The position numbers were made by a program, and so were the translations under genes. 64,000 nucleotides of DNA from contig JAURPI010000025.1 in assembly GCA_030835385.1 (NCBI GenBank), positions 1-64,000 of the forward strand, given 5' to 3'. Of this stretch, positions 34,816-43,091 are shown piece by piece. This DNA comes from Alphaproteobacteria bacterium (GTDB lineage Bacteria > Pseudomonadota > Alphaproteobacteria > Rhodospirillales > Rhodospirillaceae). The notes under the pieces are model-generated. The model saw only the letters and a list, made by a program, of their open reading frames with translations, did not search any database and had not been told where the DNA came from. The first letter of the stretch is position 1. Each line of letters begins with the position of its first letter.

Positions 34816-35427
34816 ATGTTTGGACTAAAGGGACTAAAAGTTAATGCTCTGGCGGCCGCGATTTGCATAGGCGGTTTTGTATCAGAGGCACAAGCGCACG
34901 TTATCATCGAGGGTTTCGAAGGCCGAGCAAATTACAATGAGTTTCTCAATCTCATGGTACCGCATGGTTGTGGTGTATTGGCCACGACAGAAATTCGCAT
35001 GAAAATTCCGGCTTCGGTTCCGCTCTTTGCCCCTGAAGAAAAAGACGGCTGGGAAACTGAGCTGGTCATGCGCACTCTGAACGAGCCTATCAAACGCGGC
35101 CGACAGACTATCACGGAAGTTTATGACGAAGTGATCTGGCGTGGAAATTTGCCAGCCACTCACCTAGGTGTGTTCAAATTTCTTGCACGTATCACCGGAC
35201 CAGTCGGCTCCGTGGTTCCCTTCAAACTGATTCAATCATGCGGCGAAAGGCAAGATCGCTGGGTTGATGTGGTTGACGACGGAGAGCCGGGCTGGAAGAT
35301 GTGGGCCTTAGAGGCGCCCGCCCCATTCGTCGTTGTTAGCGAAGGGGATGGACCTCAGCTTGGCGCAACCATGCAAGAAATTGGCGCCGAGCGGCAACGC
35401 CTTGGTCAAGGGAGTGGCCGTCAATAA
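34816..35427 (+). CDS. DUF1775 / YcnI-like copper-binding domain protein, exported
   Basis: 203 aa. Signal peptide of about 27 residues ending A-Q-A, followed directly by His, so cleavage would expose an N-terminal His. The mature part fits DUF1775: V-P-H-G-C near residue 49, T-T-E-I-R-M-K-I-P near 57, D-G-W-E-T-E and E-V-I-W-R-G-N-L-P near 110. In the characterised B. subtilis YcnI this N-terminal His and a nearby Glu make a mono-histidine copper site; that homology suggests periplasmic copper binding here. A 225-bp gap upstream holds the promoter. No copper exporter or PCuAC gene is adjacent. Confidence 0.83.
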   Translation: MFGLKGLKVNALAAAICIGGFVSEAQAHVIIEGFEGRANYNEFLNLMVPHGCGVLATTEIRMKIPASVPLFAPEEKDGWETELVMRTLNEPIKRGRQTITEVYDEVIWRGNLPATHLGVFKFLARITGPVGSVVPFKLIQSCGERQDRWVDVVDDGEPGWKMWALEAPAPFVVVSEGDGPQLGATMQEIGAERQRLGQGSGRQ

Positions 35428-35487
35428 ATTATCGGAGCGGCACGCCATAATTATTAAGGCTGGAAAGAGCAGGTGTATTAGATTGAT

Positions 35488-36006
35488 CTAATACCCTGCT
35501 TCGTCTTCAAAGTTGTTTTCGCGACCCAGGACCAAAATGGTGCGCTCGTAGGAGCAGATAACATCGCCCTTTTGGTTCTTGCCGATGGTCTTTACCGTCA
35601 CAATACCTTGGCCGGGCCGCGATTTGCTTGGACGTTTAGAGAGCACTTCTGACTCGGCGTAGATTGTGTCGCCAGCGTGAACGGGATGGGGCAGTTGAAT
35701 GTCTGTCCATCCCAAGTTGGCGACAGCTTTCTGACTGACGTCAGACACACTCATGCCGGTAATAATGGCCAGTGTTAAAGTTGAAACGATGAGTGGCTCT
35801 CCGAACTCTGAGTGCTTGGCGTATTCCGCATCGAAATGGATCGGATGACTGTTCATGGTGAGCGTTGTGAACCAAATATTGTCCGTCAGCGTAACCGTGC
35901 GACCTGGCCGATGCTCGTAAACATCTCCAACTTCGAAATCTTCGAAATAGCGTCCGCCGCGTTCGCGGTATCTGTTTTCTCCAACCTTGGCGGCTTCTAC
36001 AACCAT
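35488..36006 (-). CDS. MaoC family dehydratase
   Basis: 172 aa, single hot-dog domain. Contains F-E-D-F-E-V-G-D-V-Y-E-H, and further on the hydratase-2 type motif N-S-H-P-I-H-F-D-A-E-Y-A near residue 57 with the catalytic Asp/His positions. Likely adds water to an enoyl-CoA or a mesaconyl-type CoA ester. CAGGAG sits 6 nt before the ATG. It lies 30 nt upstream of no partner on this strand except the deacetylase 36037, whose stop precedes this start; the unit 37736-36006 and this gene run in the same direction. Confidence 0.86.
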   Translation of the reverse strand: MVVEAAKVGENRYRERGGRYFEDFEVGDVYEHRPGRTVTLTDNIWFTTLTMNSHPIHFDAEYAKHSEFGEPLIVSTLTLAIITGMSVSDVSQKAVANLGWTDIQLPHPVHAGDTIYAESEVLSKRPSKSRPGQGIVTVKTIGKNQKGDVICSYERTILVLGRENNFEDEAGY

Positions 36007-36036
36007 GGTGCGCTCCTGATATATTGTCTGTGAAAG

Positions 36037-36900
36037 TTAAACGGGTGCCGGGACTTGTGCGGCGTAGGCGTCTGCGATCTGCTTACGAGTAGCGAACCAC
36101 ACTTCGTCCTTAGCCGTGGCATGGGCAAGAAAGTTCTCAAAGGCTTTCATGCGTCCGGGTCGACCTACGATACGAAGGTGTACCCCGACCGACATCATTT
36201 TGTTGGGGGACTCGGCACACTCTGCGTAGAGCCAATCAAAGGTATCGATGAGGTACTTTTCCCATTGGTCTGGCGTATAGGCTGGGTCCATCCACATTTT
36301 CATGTCGTTGGTGTCGAGGGCATAGGGTGAAATCAGCATCGGCTTGCCATCGACGACGTCCCAGCGTGGAACATCATCTGAATAGTCGTCCATATGATAG
36401 GTGTAGCCCTCTTCCGCTAGGAGGCGTCGCGTATTCTCCGTCAACACGTAACGAGAGAGCCAGCCAGAAGGTCGTTCGCCACAAGTTTTTTCGATGGAAT
36501 CGGCAGCGTTGCGGATGAAGTCGCGTTCCATGTCTTCTTTCATCCAGTGCTGGTGTGCCCAGCGGTGTCCATGGGCGCACACTTCATGCCCGTCGGCGAT
36601 GATTTCCTTGGCGAGATCAGGGGCCCGTTCTAGAGCCAGGGCGGCAGCTGTAAACGTAGACGTCACACCATAATCCCTAAGAACTCTCAATACACGCGGC
36701 GCACCGGCGCGTATGCCATATTGATAGTTGGACTCGTTCCCAAGATTGCGGCCTTTTTTCATGATGACCTGAAGTTCATCAACGGGCTCCGGAGCACGGT
36801 CGCCGTCAGCGACGCTCTCTTCCGCGCCTTCCTCGACGTTCACAACAACGGAAACGGCAATGCGTTTCTCGTCGGGCCATGAAAAAGATGAGTCTGACAT
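36037..36900 (-). CDS. Polysaccharide deacetylase family protein, PuuE/allantoinase-like
   Basis: 287 aa from ATG 36900. NodB-homology fold. N-terminal V-V-N-V-E-E-G-A-E-E-S matches the characteristic E-E-G-A-E of PuuE-type cyclic amidases, with V-C-A-H-G-H-R-W-A-H-Q-H near residue 110 as metal-binding region. PuuE proteins hydrolyse allantoin or related cyclic amides without polysaccharide deacetylation. Here the substrate is unknown. It begins 2 nt after the SDR stop, in the same direction, so the two form an operon. Confidence 0.84.
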   Translation of the reverse strand: MSDSSFSWPDEKRIAVSVVVNVEEGAEESVADGDRAPEPVDELQVIMKKGRNLGNESNYQYGIRAGAPRVLRVLRDYGVTSTFTAAALALERAPDLAKEIIADGHEVCAHGHRWAHQHWMKEDMERDFIRNAADSIEKTCGERPSGWLSRYVLTENTRRLLAEEGYTYHMDDYSDDVPRWDVVDGKPMLISPYALDTNDMKMWMDPAYTPDQWEKYLIDTFDWLYAECAESPNKMMSVGVHLRIVGRPGRMKAFENFLAHATAKDEVWFATRKQIADAYAAQVPAPV

Positions 36901-36902
36901 GC

Positions 36903-37736
36903 CTAGTGATACTCCTCGCCACCGGAGACGTTCATTGCCTCGGCTGTGATGTAATCGGCCTGATCTGAACAGAGGAAGGCGCAAGCTTTGGCAATGTCGT
37001 CGACAAGCCCAACCCGACCAGCGGGAATGCGCCCACGCATGTCATTCAAATACTCTTCTTCCGTTTTACCCTGCGCTTTTGACATAAAATCGTTTTGCCA
37101 AGCTCCAAGGCCGGTGGTGACATGGTTGGGACAAATCGCGTTAACGGTGATCTTGTGAGGGGCAAGTTCGATCCCAGCAACGCGGGTCAGGCCGACCAGG
37201 CCATGTTTTGATGATGTGTATGCCGCTGTATTGCCAAAACCCGACTTAGCCGCTTGGCTAGCTATATTGATAATGCGCCCGCCTTCGCCCTGTTCGATCA
37301 TTTGTTTGGCGGCATGTTTGATACCAAAAAAACATCCTCGCAGGTTGACGCCAAGAACCGCGTCCCATTGTTCTTGAGTCATTTCAATAAGTGGACCGAA
37401 CAAATAGCCAATGCCGGCGTTGTTCACGAGAACGTCTATTCGACCGTAGGTCTTCACAGCAAAAGCGATGAGCCCAGCAACCTCTTCCTCAATCAACATA
37501 TCAGCGGCGTACCCGACGGCTTCACCGCCGTTCGCTTTGATGGTGTCTACCACCTGATCAATTTCATCGGATGTTCCAACGCCGTGTTTCGGTGCAATGT
37601 CTCCCTTGACCTTACCGATGTCATGAATCACCACCTTGCAGCCTTCTTCGGCAAGGCGGACCGCCATGGCTTCACCCAATCCTTTGGGCCGGCCAGCGCC
37701 GGTAATGACGGCGACCTTTCCGTCTAGGTCATACAT
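36903..37736 (-). CDS. SDR family NAD(P)-dependent oxidoreductase
   Basis: 277 aa. Classical short-chain dehydrogenase: cofactor motif T-G-A-G-R-P-K-G-L-G near residue 12, N-N-A-G near 105, S-Q-A-A near 160, catalytic Y-T-S-S-K near 172, then N-A-I-C-P near 200. Oxidises or reduces a hydroxyl/keto group. GAAAGGGAG precedes the ATG. First gene of an operon with the PuuE-like deacetylase. Confidence 0.93.
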   Translation of the reverse strand: MYDLDGKVAVITGAGRPKGLGEAMAVRLAEEGCKVVIHDIGKVKGDIAPKHGVGTSDEIDQVVDTIKANGGEAVGYAADMLIEEEVAGLIAFAVKTYGRIDVLVNNAGIGYLFGPLIEMTQEQWDAVLGVNLRGCFFGIKHAAKQMIEQGEGGRIINIASQAAKSGFGNTAAYTSSKHGLVGLTRVAGIELAPHKITVNAICPNHVTTGLGAWQNDFMSKAQGKTEEEYLNDMRGRIPAGRVGLVDDIAKACAFLCSDQADYITAEAMNVSGGEEYH

Positions 37737-37763
37737 ATAAATCTCCCTTTCAGGTATTGGGCG

Positions 37764-38435
37764 TTAAAACGGCTTCCACATGCCAATCGCACCAGCCAGC
37801 GCAACCAGACCCCAGATCGTGAAGATGGGGATACGCGTGATGTATAGGGCGCGCTTCATTTGAGCCAAATCTTCCGGTGTTTCTCCGTCCGTCATAACGC
37901 GGACGAACGCCGTCCTGAATGGCTTCATGGTATAGCGCGAGGCAATACCGCAAAACACAGTGCCAGCCCAGATCAGCAGTTTGACTGCGAGCCAATTGAA
38001 ATCTGTTAAGCCGGTCCCCATCAACGATGTGACTCCAATTGCAGTGATGGTGATGGCAATCACCCACCGCATAGGCAAGTCAACTTTGGTAATCCAGGCA
38101 ACTTTTTCGGGCCCGTCTGAGTTGAGAAAGAGGGACAGCACGAAATAGACCCAGACCAGGGCGATGACCCAAATCAGAATCAGCCACTCTGTCGCTAACT
38201 CAAAATACTGCATGCTCCCCATCGTGAAGCCGAGAGCGATAACCAATGGCATGCAGACACGCGGAAATTGGTCGAGCCAGTGCATGATTTTTCTGATCCA
38301 GGTGCGCCCATCTTTGCTCACACCCGATTTTAGAAGCTGGCCAGACGCATAAAACACGCCGAGGTCCCCGCCAAGCCAGTACACAAAGCAAAGCGTATGC
38401 AGATAAAGCAAAATTTCGTAGAGACCGATATCCAT
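37764..38435 (-). CDS. Six-helix integral membrane protein, unknown function
   Basis: 223 aa from ATG 38435. Six hydrophobic segments are visible: about residues 3-28 (with L-H-T-L-C-F-V-Y-W-L-G-G), 55-75, 80-100, 115-135, 142-160 and 200-222. The first helix motif with H and W-L-G-G resembles copper-resistance or DUF2269-like membrane proteins, but I would not assign it. A C-terminal cytosolic stretch is rich in charged residues before the last helix. It lies downstream of a 354-bp gap and 27 nt upstream of the SDR gene in the same direction. Confidence 0.75.
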   Translation of the reverse strand: MDIGLYEILLYLHTLCFVYWLGGDLGVFYASGQLLKSGVSKDGRTWIRKIMHWLDQFPRVCMPLVIALGFTMGSMQYFELATEWLILIWVIALVWVYFVLSLFLNSDGPEKVAWITKVDLPMRWVIAITITAIGVTSLMGTGLTDFNWLAVKLLIWAGTVFCGIASRYTMKPFRTAFVRVMTDGETPEDLAQMKRALYITRIPIFTIWGLVALAGAIGMWKPF

Positions 38436-38789
38436 GGCCCGCCCCCTTATTTTTATTGCGCGACCGTTTGCGCGCATCCCTGAACGGGGTATAGCATCCA
38501 GGCTTAGCGGGGACCAAGGTGCGCCGTCTATATATGTCGAGTCGATAGCGTGGGGCGCTTATCTTAACGCTCGAATCAAGGCCATACGCACTCACTTTTC
38601 ATCCAAATTCAAGGGAGCGGGCAACCTGATTCTGGCCGGAACCGGACCTCCTGGGGGGTGGGCCGCATTTCTTGTCGGCGCGTATTCGCTGCTCGGGTAC
38701 GAAGGGAGCTTGCGCATTGCCAACCTACGCTGCGACCTGAAAAACTGGGTGAGAACACAGGCTGCGGAGACGATGAACAGGGAGGCAAA
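38436..38789. other. 354-bp divergent intergenic region
   Basis: It lies between the divergent membrane protein (start 38435) and the Sel1-like protein (start 38790). The plus frame is open from an ATG at 38434, giving up to 124 codons, but no family, signal or ribosome site supports it. I see no clear repeat or promoter box. Confidence 0.4.
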
Positions 38790-39410
38790 ATGCGAGTCAT
38801 TCTAGCGACAACCACATTCGTATTGGCGATTACATTTGGTTTGGCCACGGTGTCTAATGCGGCACCCGATCCGGAAGCTGTGACGGAGTGTGACAAGCTT
38901 GCGTCCCACGGTTCAGATCCAGAGCGTGTTGCGCCGGGAGTTGGTCAATCAAGTATGCGCAAAGCGGCGGCGATTGCCGCGTGCTTAGCCGATACCGCGA
39001 TGCAGCCAGAGAACCGACGTTTGCGATACTTGCTGGGGCGGGCGTATTTCTACTCTGGCCGCGCGGCCGACGCGATGCCGCATCTCATTTTCTCTGCGGA
39101 GGCGGGCCATCGGCAGTCTCAATTCGTGCTTGGTTATATTTATGACAGTGGCCTTCAAGAGGTTGAGCAAGACAAGTGTAAGACCGAGTCTCTCTGGCTA
39201 CGGTCGGCACGCCAGGGCCGGTTTGCGGCTTTGGTGAGTTATCCTCACCATGTGGTGCGTGGACAGTTCGACGGCTGTGAGGTTCAAGCAAGCATTGCCG
39301 AAATGGCTGGCTTCTTGGAGACGGCTAAGGGCATGGCATCGGATTACTATCGCCGCATGTGGACGGCTGACGTGACAGAAGATTTCAATTCTTACAAAAA
39401 AGGACGTTAA
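38790..39410 (+). CDS. Exported Sel1/TPR-like protein, tandem copy 1
   Basis: 206 aa from ATG 38790, with GGGAGG 4-6 nt upstream. Signal peptide of about 24 residues ending S-N-A-A. The mature part has helix-turn-helix repeats like TPR/Sel1: L-R-Y-L-L-G-R-A-Y-F-Y-S-G-R-A-A-D-A near residue 77, A-G-H-R-Q-S-Q-F-V-L-G-Y-I-Y near 108, and L-W-L-R-S-A-R-Q-G-R-F-A-A. Four Cys (in T-E-C-D, A-A-C-L, D-K-C-K and D-G-C-E) are conserved in all three copies, which points to two disulfides in the periplasm. First of three tandem paralogues. Likely protein-protein interaction; partner unknown. Confidence 0.82.
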   Translation: MRVILATTTFVLAITFGLATVSNAAPDPEAVTECDKLASHGSDPERVAPGVGQSSMRKAAAIAACLADTAMQPENRRLRYLLGRAYFYSGRAADAMPHLIFSAEAGHRQSQFVLGYIYDSGLQEVEQDKCKTESLWLRSARQGRFAALVSYPHHVVRGQFDGCEVQASIAEMAGFLETAKGMASDYYRRMWTADVTEDFNSYKKGR

Positions 39411-39414
39411 AAAA

Positions 39415-40014
39415 ATGAGATACATTTCATTGGCTGCAGCATTGGTCGCGTTGGCTTTTTCTGGTTCGGCTTCTGCCGAAGGGGATTACATCACGGAATG
39501 TGATGCTTTGGTCTCTCACCCCGAAGATCCTGATCGTATTGCGCCTGGCGTGGGCGATGTTCTTTTGCTCGCAGGTCGGGCTGCTTGTGAAGCGGCGGTA
39601 GCAGAAGATCCCGAAAACCGTCGCTTACGCTATCAATTGGGTCGTGTGTTGTTCTACGCGGGCGACACTGAAGACTCGCTTCCTCACCTGGAGTTCGCAG
39701 CTGAAGCTGGTTCCAAGCAAGCCCAGTTTGTTTTGGGGTACATCATTGATGAAGCCCTGCAAGGTCTAAAGCGCGATGCATGTAAGGTTGAGGATTTATG
39801 GGTGCGTTCCGCACGTCAAGGCCGCTTCGCAGCTCGTGTCAGCTATCCGCGCAATGTGGCACTAGGAAAATTCAAGGGCTGCGAGATCCAGGCGAGTTCG
39901 TCTGAAATTAACAGCTTCCTAGATGCGGCTGGAGAGCAGGCTGATGGGTACTACCAGCATATCTTAGTGGAAGAGGTGGCTGCCACTTACGCAGCCTCTG
40001 ATCATGCCAAATAA
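39415..40014 (+). CDS. Exported Sel1/TPR-like protein, tandem copy 2
   Basis: 199 aa. Signal peptide of about 22 residues ending A-S-A. Same plan and same four Cys positions as copy 1: I-T-E-C-D, A-A-C-E, D-A-C-K, K-G-C-E. Repeats include L-R-Y-Q-L-G-R-V-L-F-Y-A-G and A-Q-F-V-L-G-Y-I-I. Starts 4 nt after copy 1 and overlaps copy 3 by 11 nt, so the three are one operon. Confidence 0.82.
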   Translation: MRYISLAAALVALAFSGSASAEGDYITECDALVSHPEDPDRIAPGVGDVLLLAGRAACEAAVAEDPENRRLRYQLGRVLFYAGDTEDSLPHLEFAAEAGSKQAQFVLGYIIDEALQGLKRDACKVEDLWVRSARQGRFAARVSYPRNVALGKFKGCEIQASSSEINSFLDAAGEQADGYYQHILVEEVAATYAASDHAK

Positions 40015-40633
40015 AAAAAGTCGCGTTACCTGTGCGGCCATCGTCTTTTCTATGTGTTGCTTCGCTGGTTATTCCAGCGGGGCGGCACAAGAGGCGATCA
40101 CCCTTTGTGATCGCCTTGCCGCCCACCCCCTAGACCCAGACCGTATTTCTGAAGGTGTGCCGACCTCTGATGTTGATCAACCCGCTGCTATTGCGGCTTG
40201 CGAAGCTGGTTTGGCGGATGACCCAGGCAACCCACGTCTGACCTACCAGTTGGCGCGGGTCTATTTTTATAATGGGCGGAGTGCCGAAGCCATTACGACG
40301 ATGGAGAAATCGGCAGAGGCCGGACACCGTCAGGCCCAGTTTGTGATGGGTGCGCTCATTTCCAACAAAAGGCCCGATGCTTCTGACAATATTTGTGATG
40401 CCGAGGCGTGGTGGGCGAGATCAGCGCAGGCAGGTCGCTTGGCGGCGCAAGTGTCTTACGTGCGTCATGTCACCAAGGGCTTGTTCGATGACTGCGAACT
40501 TCATGCCAATGTAGATGATATGGCAGCTTTTCTGGATAATGTTCGCGCCGTTGGGGGGCGGGATTATTATTTACGGCTCCTTATGGCAGACTTAACTGAA
40601 GATCTGGCTGCATACCGCGCCGCCAATCGATAA
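40004..40633 (+). CDS. Exported Sel1/TPR-like protein, tandem copy 3
   Basis: 209 aa; its ATG lies inside the last codons of copy 2 (11-nt overlap). Signal peptide of about 28 residues. The same four Cys positions and repeat blocks occur: L-T-Y-Q-L-A-R-V-Y-F-Y-N-G, A-Q-F-V-M-G, W-W-A-R-S-A-Q-A-G-R-L-A-A. This copy is the most diverged at the N-terminus. Followed after 30 nt by the MDR reductase gene. Role unknown. Confidence 0.82.
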   Translation: MPNKKSRVTCAAIVFSMCCFAGYSSGAAQEAITLCDRLAAHPLDPDRISEGVPTSDVDQPAAIAACEAGLADDPGNPRLTYQLARVYFYNGRSAEAITTMEKSAEAGHRQAQFVMGALISNKRPDASDNICDAEAWWARSAQAGRLAAQVSYVRHVTKGLFDDCELHANVDDMAAFLDNVRAVGGRDYYLRLLMADLTEDLAAYRAANR

Positions 40634-40663
40634 AACAATCAATATACCAACCACGGGGACCGC

Positions 40664-41692
40664 ATGGCCGATACAAACAAACAAATTCAACTTGCACGTC
40701 AACCAGAGGGCGAGCCAAAAGTAAGCGACTTTCAGGTGGCAGAGACGGACATTCCGGCTGTAGGGCCCGGCGAGTTTCTTGCCCGCAACATCTACCTGTC
40801 TCTTGACCCTTACATGCGAGGAGCCATCTCTGGTCGTCACATGGGGCATAACCGATTGAACCAGGGCGACCTAATTGGTGGGCGCTGTGTTGCGCAGATT
40901 GTCGAGTCCAAACACGCCGATTACGCTGAAGGTGATTACATTGTCATAGAATCTGGGTGGCAGCAGTTCTGCGTGTCCGACGGCGGCGCGAAGGATGAAG
41001 TACGCAAGCTCGATCCAAATGGGGGCCCCTTGTCAGCGGCGCTCGGTGTGTTGGGGATGCCAGGACTCACCGCTTGGGCAGGGGTGGAGCGCCTCGCGCA
41101 GCCAGGTCTGGGTGACACGTTTGTTGTCACTGCTGCGGCCGGACCTGTTGGCGGCACAGCGGGACAACTTGCCAAGGCCAAAGGTTGTCGTGCGGTGGGA
41201 ATTGCAGGCTCTGACGAGAAATGCCGTATCGTCGTCGAGCAGTATGGGTTCGATGCGTGTGTAAATTATAAGAAAGATAATTTTGAAGAGGAGCTAAAGG
41301 CTGCCTGTCCTGATGGTATCGACGTTTACTTTGACAACGTCGGCGGTCCGATCCTCGACACGATTACCAAACAACTCAGCTTGTACGGCAAGATCGTCAT
41401 GTGTGGGCTTGTCTCTCAGTATAACCGCAGCGGCGAAGGTGATTTTCATGGCCACAATATGGGGCCCTTTGTTGGTAAACGTGCTCAGTTGCTCGGGCTT
41501 GTCGTCTATGACTACTACGATCAAATTGATGAGTTTCTTAAAGCAGCCGTGCCCCTGGTTAAGGCGGGCCGTTTGAATTTTCATGAAGATCGAATTGACG
41601 GATTGGAAAACACGCCGGCTCATTTTGCCAAGTTGATGAGCGGTCAAAACGTTGGCAAGGCCATGGTGACCATCGGACCTGAAAAGACCTAG
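40664..41692 (+). CDS. NADP-dependent MDR oxidoreductase (CurA/LTB4-dehydrogenase-like), copy 1
   Basis: 342 aa. Zinc-free medium-chain reductase: L-S-L-D-P-Y-M-R near residue 46, A-A-A-G-P-V-G near 157 as nucleotide loop, V-G-I-A-G-S-D-E-K-C near 180, Y-F-D-N-V-G-G near 226, and the C-terminal E-N-T-P-A-H-F near 318. Members reduce alpha-beta double bonds of enones using NADPH. Starts with ATG; tandem with a paralogue 16 nt downstream. Confidence 0.9.
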   Translation: MADTNKQIQLARQPEGEPKVSDFQVAETDIPAVGPGEFLARNIYLSLDPYMRGAISGRHMGHNRLNQGDLIGGRCVAQIVESKHADYAEGDYIVIESGWQQFCVSDGGAKDEVRKLDPNGGPLSAALGVLGMPGLTAWAGVERLAQPGLGDTFVVTAAAGPVGGTAGQLAKAKGCRAVGIAGSDEKCRIVVEQYGFDACVNYKKDNFEEELKAACPDGIDVYFDNVGGPILDTITKQLSLYGKIVMCGLVSQYNRSGEGDFHGHNMGPFVGKRAQLLGLVVYDYYDQIDEFLKAAVPLVKAGRLNFHEDRIDGLENTPAHFAKLMSGQNVGKAMVTIGPEKT

Positions 41693-41708
41693 CGGAGCGA
41701 TCATCACC

Positions 41709-42719
41709 GTGGCCGCGAACCTTCAAATACAACTAATCAAGCAGCGGGATGGTATGCCCGACGCCAGCGATTTCGAAGTTGCTGAGGTGCCGATTCCGCG
41801 TCCCGCGCCTGGTCAGATATTGGTGCGAACGGTCTATCTCTCTCTTGATCCTTATGTGCGCAAGGCTATCCGCGGGGATCATCCTGGCCATGAGGCTTTG
41901 GTCGAAGGTGATGTCATTTATGGCCGCAGTGTTTGCCGTGTTGTTCGTTCTCATGATGAGTCCTTTAAGGTCGGCGACTACTTGGTTGCAGAAACGGGGT
42001 GGCGGCAACATGCGGCGATCGGCCCCGATAAAGTGGTACAGCGCATTGACCCCACAGTTGGGCCGTTGTCTGCGGCAATCGGAGCGCTCGGCATGCCAGG
42101 GCTCACGGCGTGGGGCTCGGTTGAACATCTCAGCCTGCCGACCCTTGGGGAAACACTTGTGGTGTCTGCGGCTGCCGGACCCGTCGGCGGTTGCGTTGGG
42201 CAGCTCGCTAAACTGCGTGGGGCACGTGTGGTTGGGATCGCTGGCTCCACTGAAAAATGTGACCTTGTAACCAAGACTTATGGCTTCGACGCGTGCATCA
42301 ATTACAAAGAAGCCGACTGGGAAGAGAGTCTTAAGTCTCTTTGTCCCAACGGTGTTGATGTGTATCACGACAATGTTGGCGGGACGCTCCTTGCGGATAT
42401 GGCGAAGCATTTATCCCTTTATGGGCGTGTTGTTATGTGTGGTCGGCCCGCAGATTACCATTCGTCAAAATTTCACGGCGTAGGTTTGGGTCCCTTTATC
42501 GGTCGTCGCGCGAAACTTTTAGGGCTTGTTGTCTACGATTATGAGCATGATCTTGATCGGTACTTGCGTTTAGCTGGTGCATGGATGCGAGAGGGCAGGT
42601 TGAAAATAAAAGAAGACCGCGTGGATAGACTAGAGAATGCCCCCGCTCATTTTATGAAGTTGATGCGCGGAGAGAATATCGGCAAAGCCATAGTCGCGGT
42701 GGGACCAGAAAAAGCTTAG
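41709..42719 (+). CDS. NADP-dependent MDR oxidoreductase (CurA-like), copy 2
   Basis: 336 aa from GTG 41709. Same family and order of motifs as copy 1: L-S-L-D-P-Y-V-R, A-A-A-G-P-V-G, V-G-I-A-G-S-T-E-K-C, Y-H-D-N-V-G-G and E-N-A-P-A-H-F. About half of the residues match by eye, so an old tandem duplication. Probable differences in substrate pocket. Followed by a DUF1330 gene after 39 nt. Confidence 0.9.
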   Translation: MAANLQIQLIKQRDGMPDASDFEVAEVPIPRPAPGQILVRTVYLSLDPYVRKAIRGDHPGHEALVEGDVIYGRSVCRVVRSHDESFKVGDYLVAETGWRQHAAIGPDKVVQRIDPTVGPLSAAIGALGMPGLTAWGSVEHLSLPTLGETLVVSAAAGPVGGCVGQLAKLRGARVVGIAGSTEKCDLVTKTYGFDACINYKEADWEESLKSLCPNGVDVYHDNVGGTLLADMAKHLSLYGRVVMCGRPADYHSSKFHGVGLGPFIGRRAKLLGLVVYDYEHDLDRYLRLAGAWMREGRLKIKEDRVDRLENAPAHFMKLMRGENIGKAIVAVGPEKA

Positions 42720-42758
42720 CTGTGGTGTTATCAAATTCTAAGAACCAGGAGAAACATT

Positions 42759-43061
42759 ATGACAGTCTATGTTATTGGCCAGGCCCGTGTCACAGATCCG
42801 GCGGGCTTTAAGAAGTACGCGGAAACGGTTGCCGGACTGGCGGAAAAATTTGGCGGCAAATTGATCGGTGCCGGCGGCCCTGATGAAAAGACAATCATCG
42901 AAGGTGATCAGTTCAGCGAAGGCCGGGTTGTGATTTTCGAATACCCCTCCCTTGAGGCATATCAACAGTATGTGGCGTCAGAGAAATATCAGGAAGGGAA
43001 GGGCTATCGTTTGGAGTCTGGCACCCTGGACGTCTGCGTCGTACCTGCCGTCGGGAAGTAG
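42759..43061 (+). CDS. DUF1330 domain protein
   Basis: 100 aa, usual length. Ferredoxin-like fold: V-Y-V-I-G-Q-A-R-V-T-D-P-A-G-F-K-K-Y, G-G-K-L-I-G-A-G-G near residue 36, and F-E-Y-P-S-L-E-A-Y near 66. CAGGAG is a good ribosome site. DUF1330 proteins have no settled function. Last gene of a same-strand run before a convergent hairpin. Confidence 0.9.
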   Translation: MTVYVIGQARVTDPAGFKKYAETVAGLAEKFGGKLIGAGGPDEKTIIEGDQFSEGRVVIFEYPSLEAYQQYVASEKYQEGKGYRLESGTLDVCVVPAVGK

Positions 43062-43069
43062 ATAGACGA

Positions 43070-43091
43070 CCCTAGGGAGTTGGCCCTAGGG
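43070..43091. terminator. Possible bidirectional hairpin between convergent genes
   Basis: CCCTAGGG at 43070-43077 and CCCTAGGG at 43084-43091 can pair as an 8-bp stem with a 6-nt loop, right after the DUF1330 stop and overlapping the end of the convergent DUF1698 gene. No T-run follows on either strand, so a Rho-independent role is uncertain. Confidence 0.45.

Noticed and set aside
38434-38805. Open frame of 124 codons in the gap before the Sel1-like genes
   Set aside because: No ribosome site, no family-like motifs, composition unlike neighbours, and its end overlaps the next gene start; treated as intergenic.
41733-42410. Long antisense open frame opposite the second MDR reductase
   Set aside because: Shadow of a well-supported gene on the other strand; no recognisable domain.
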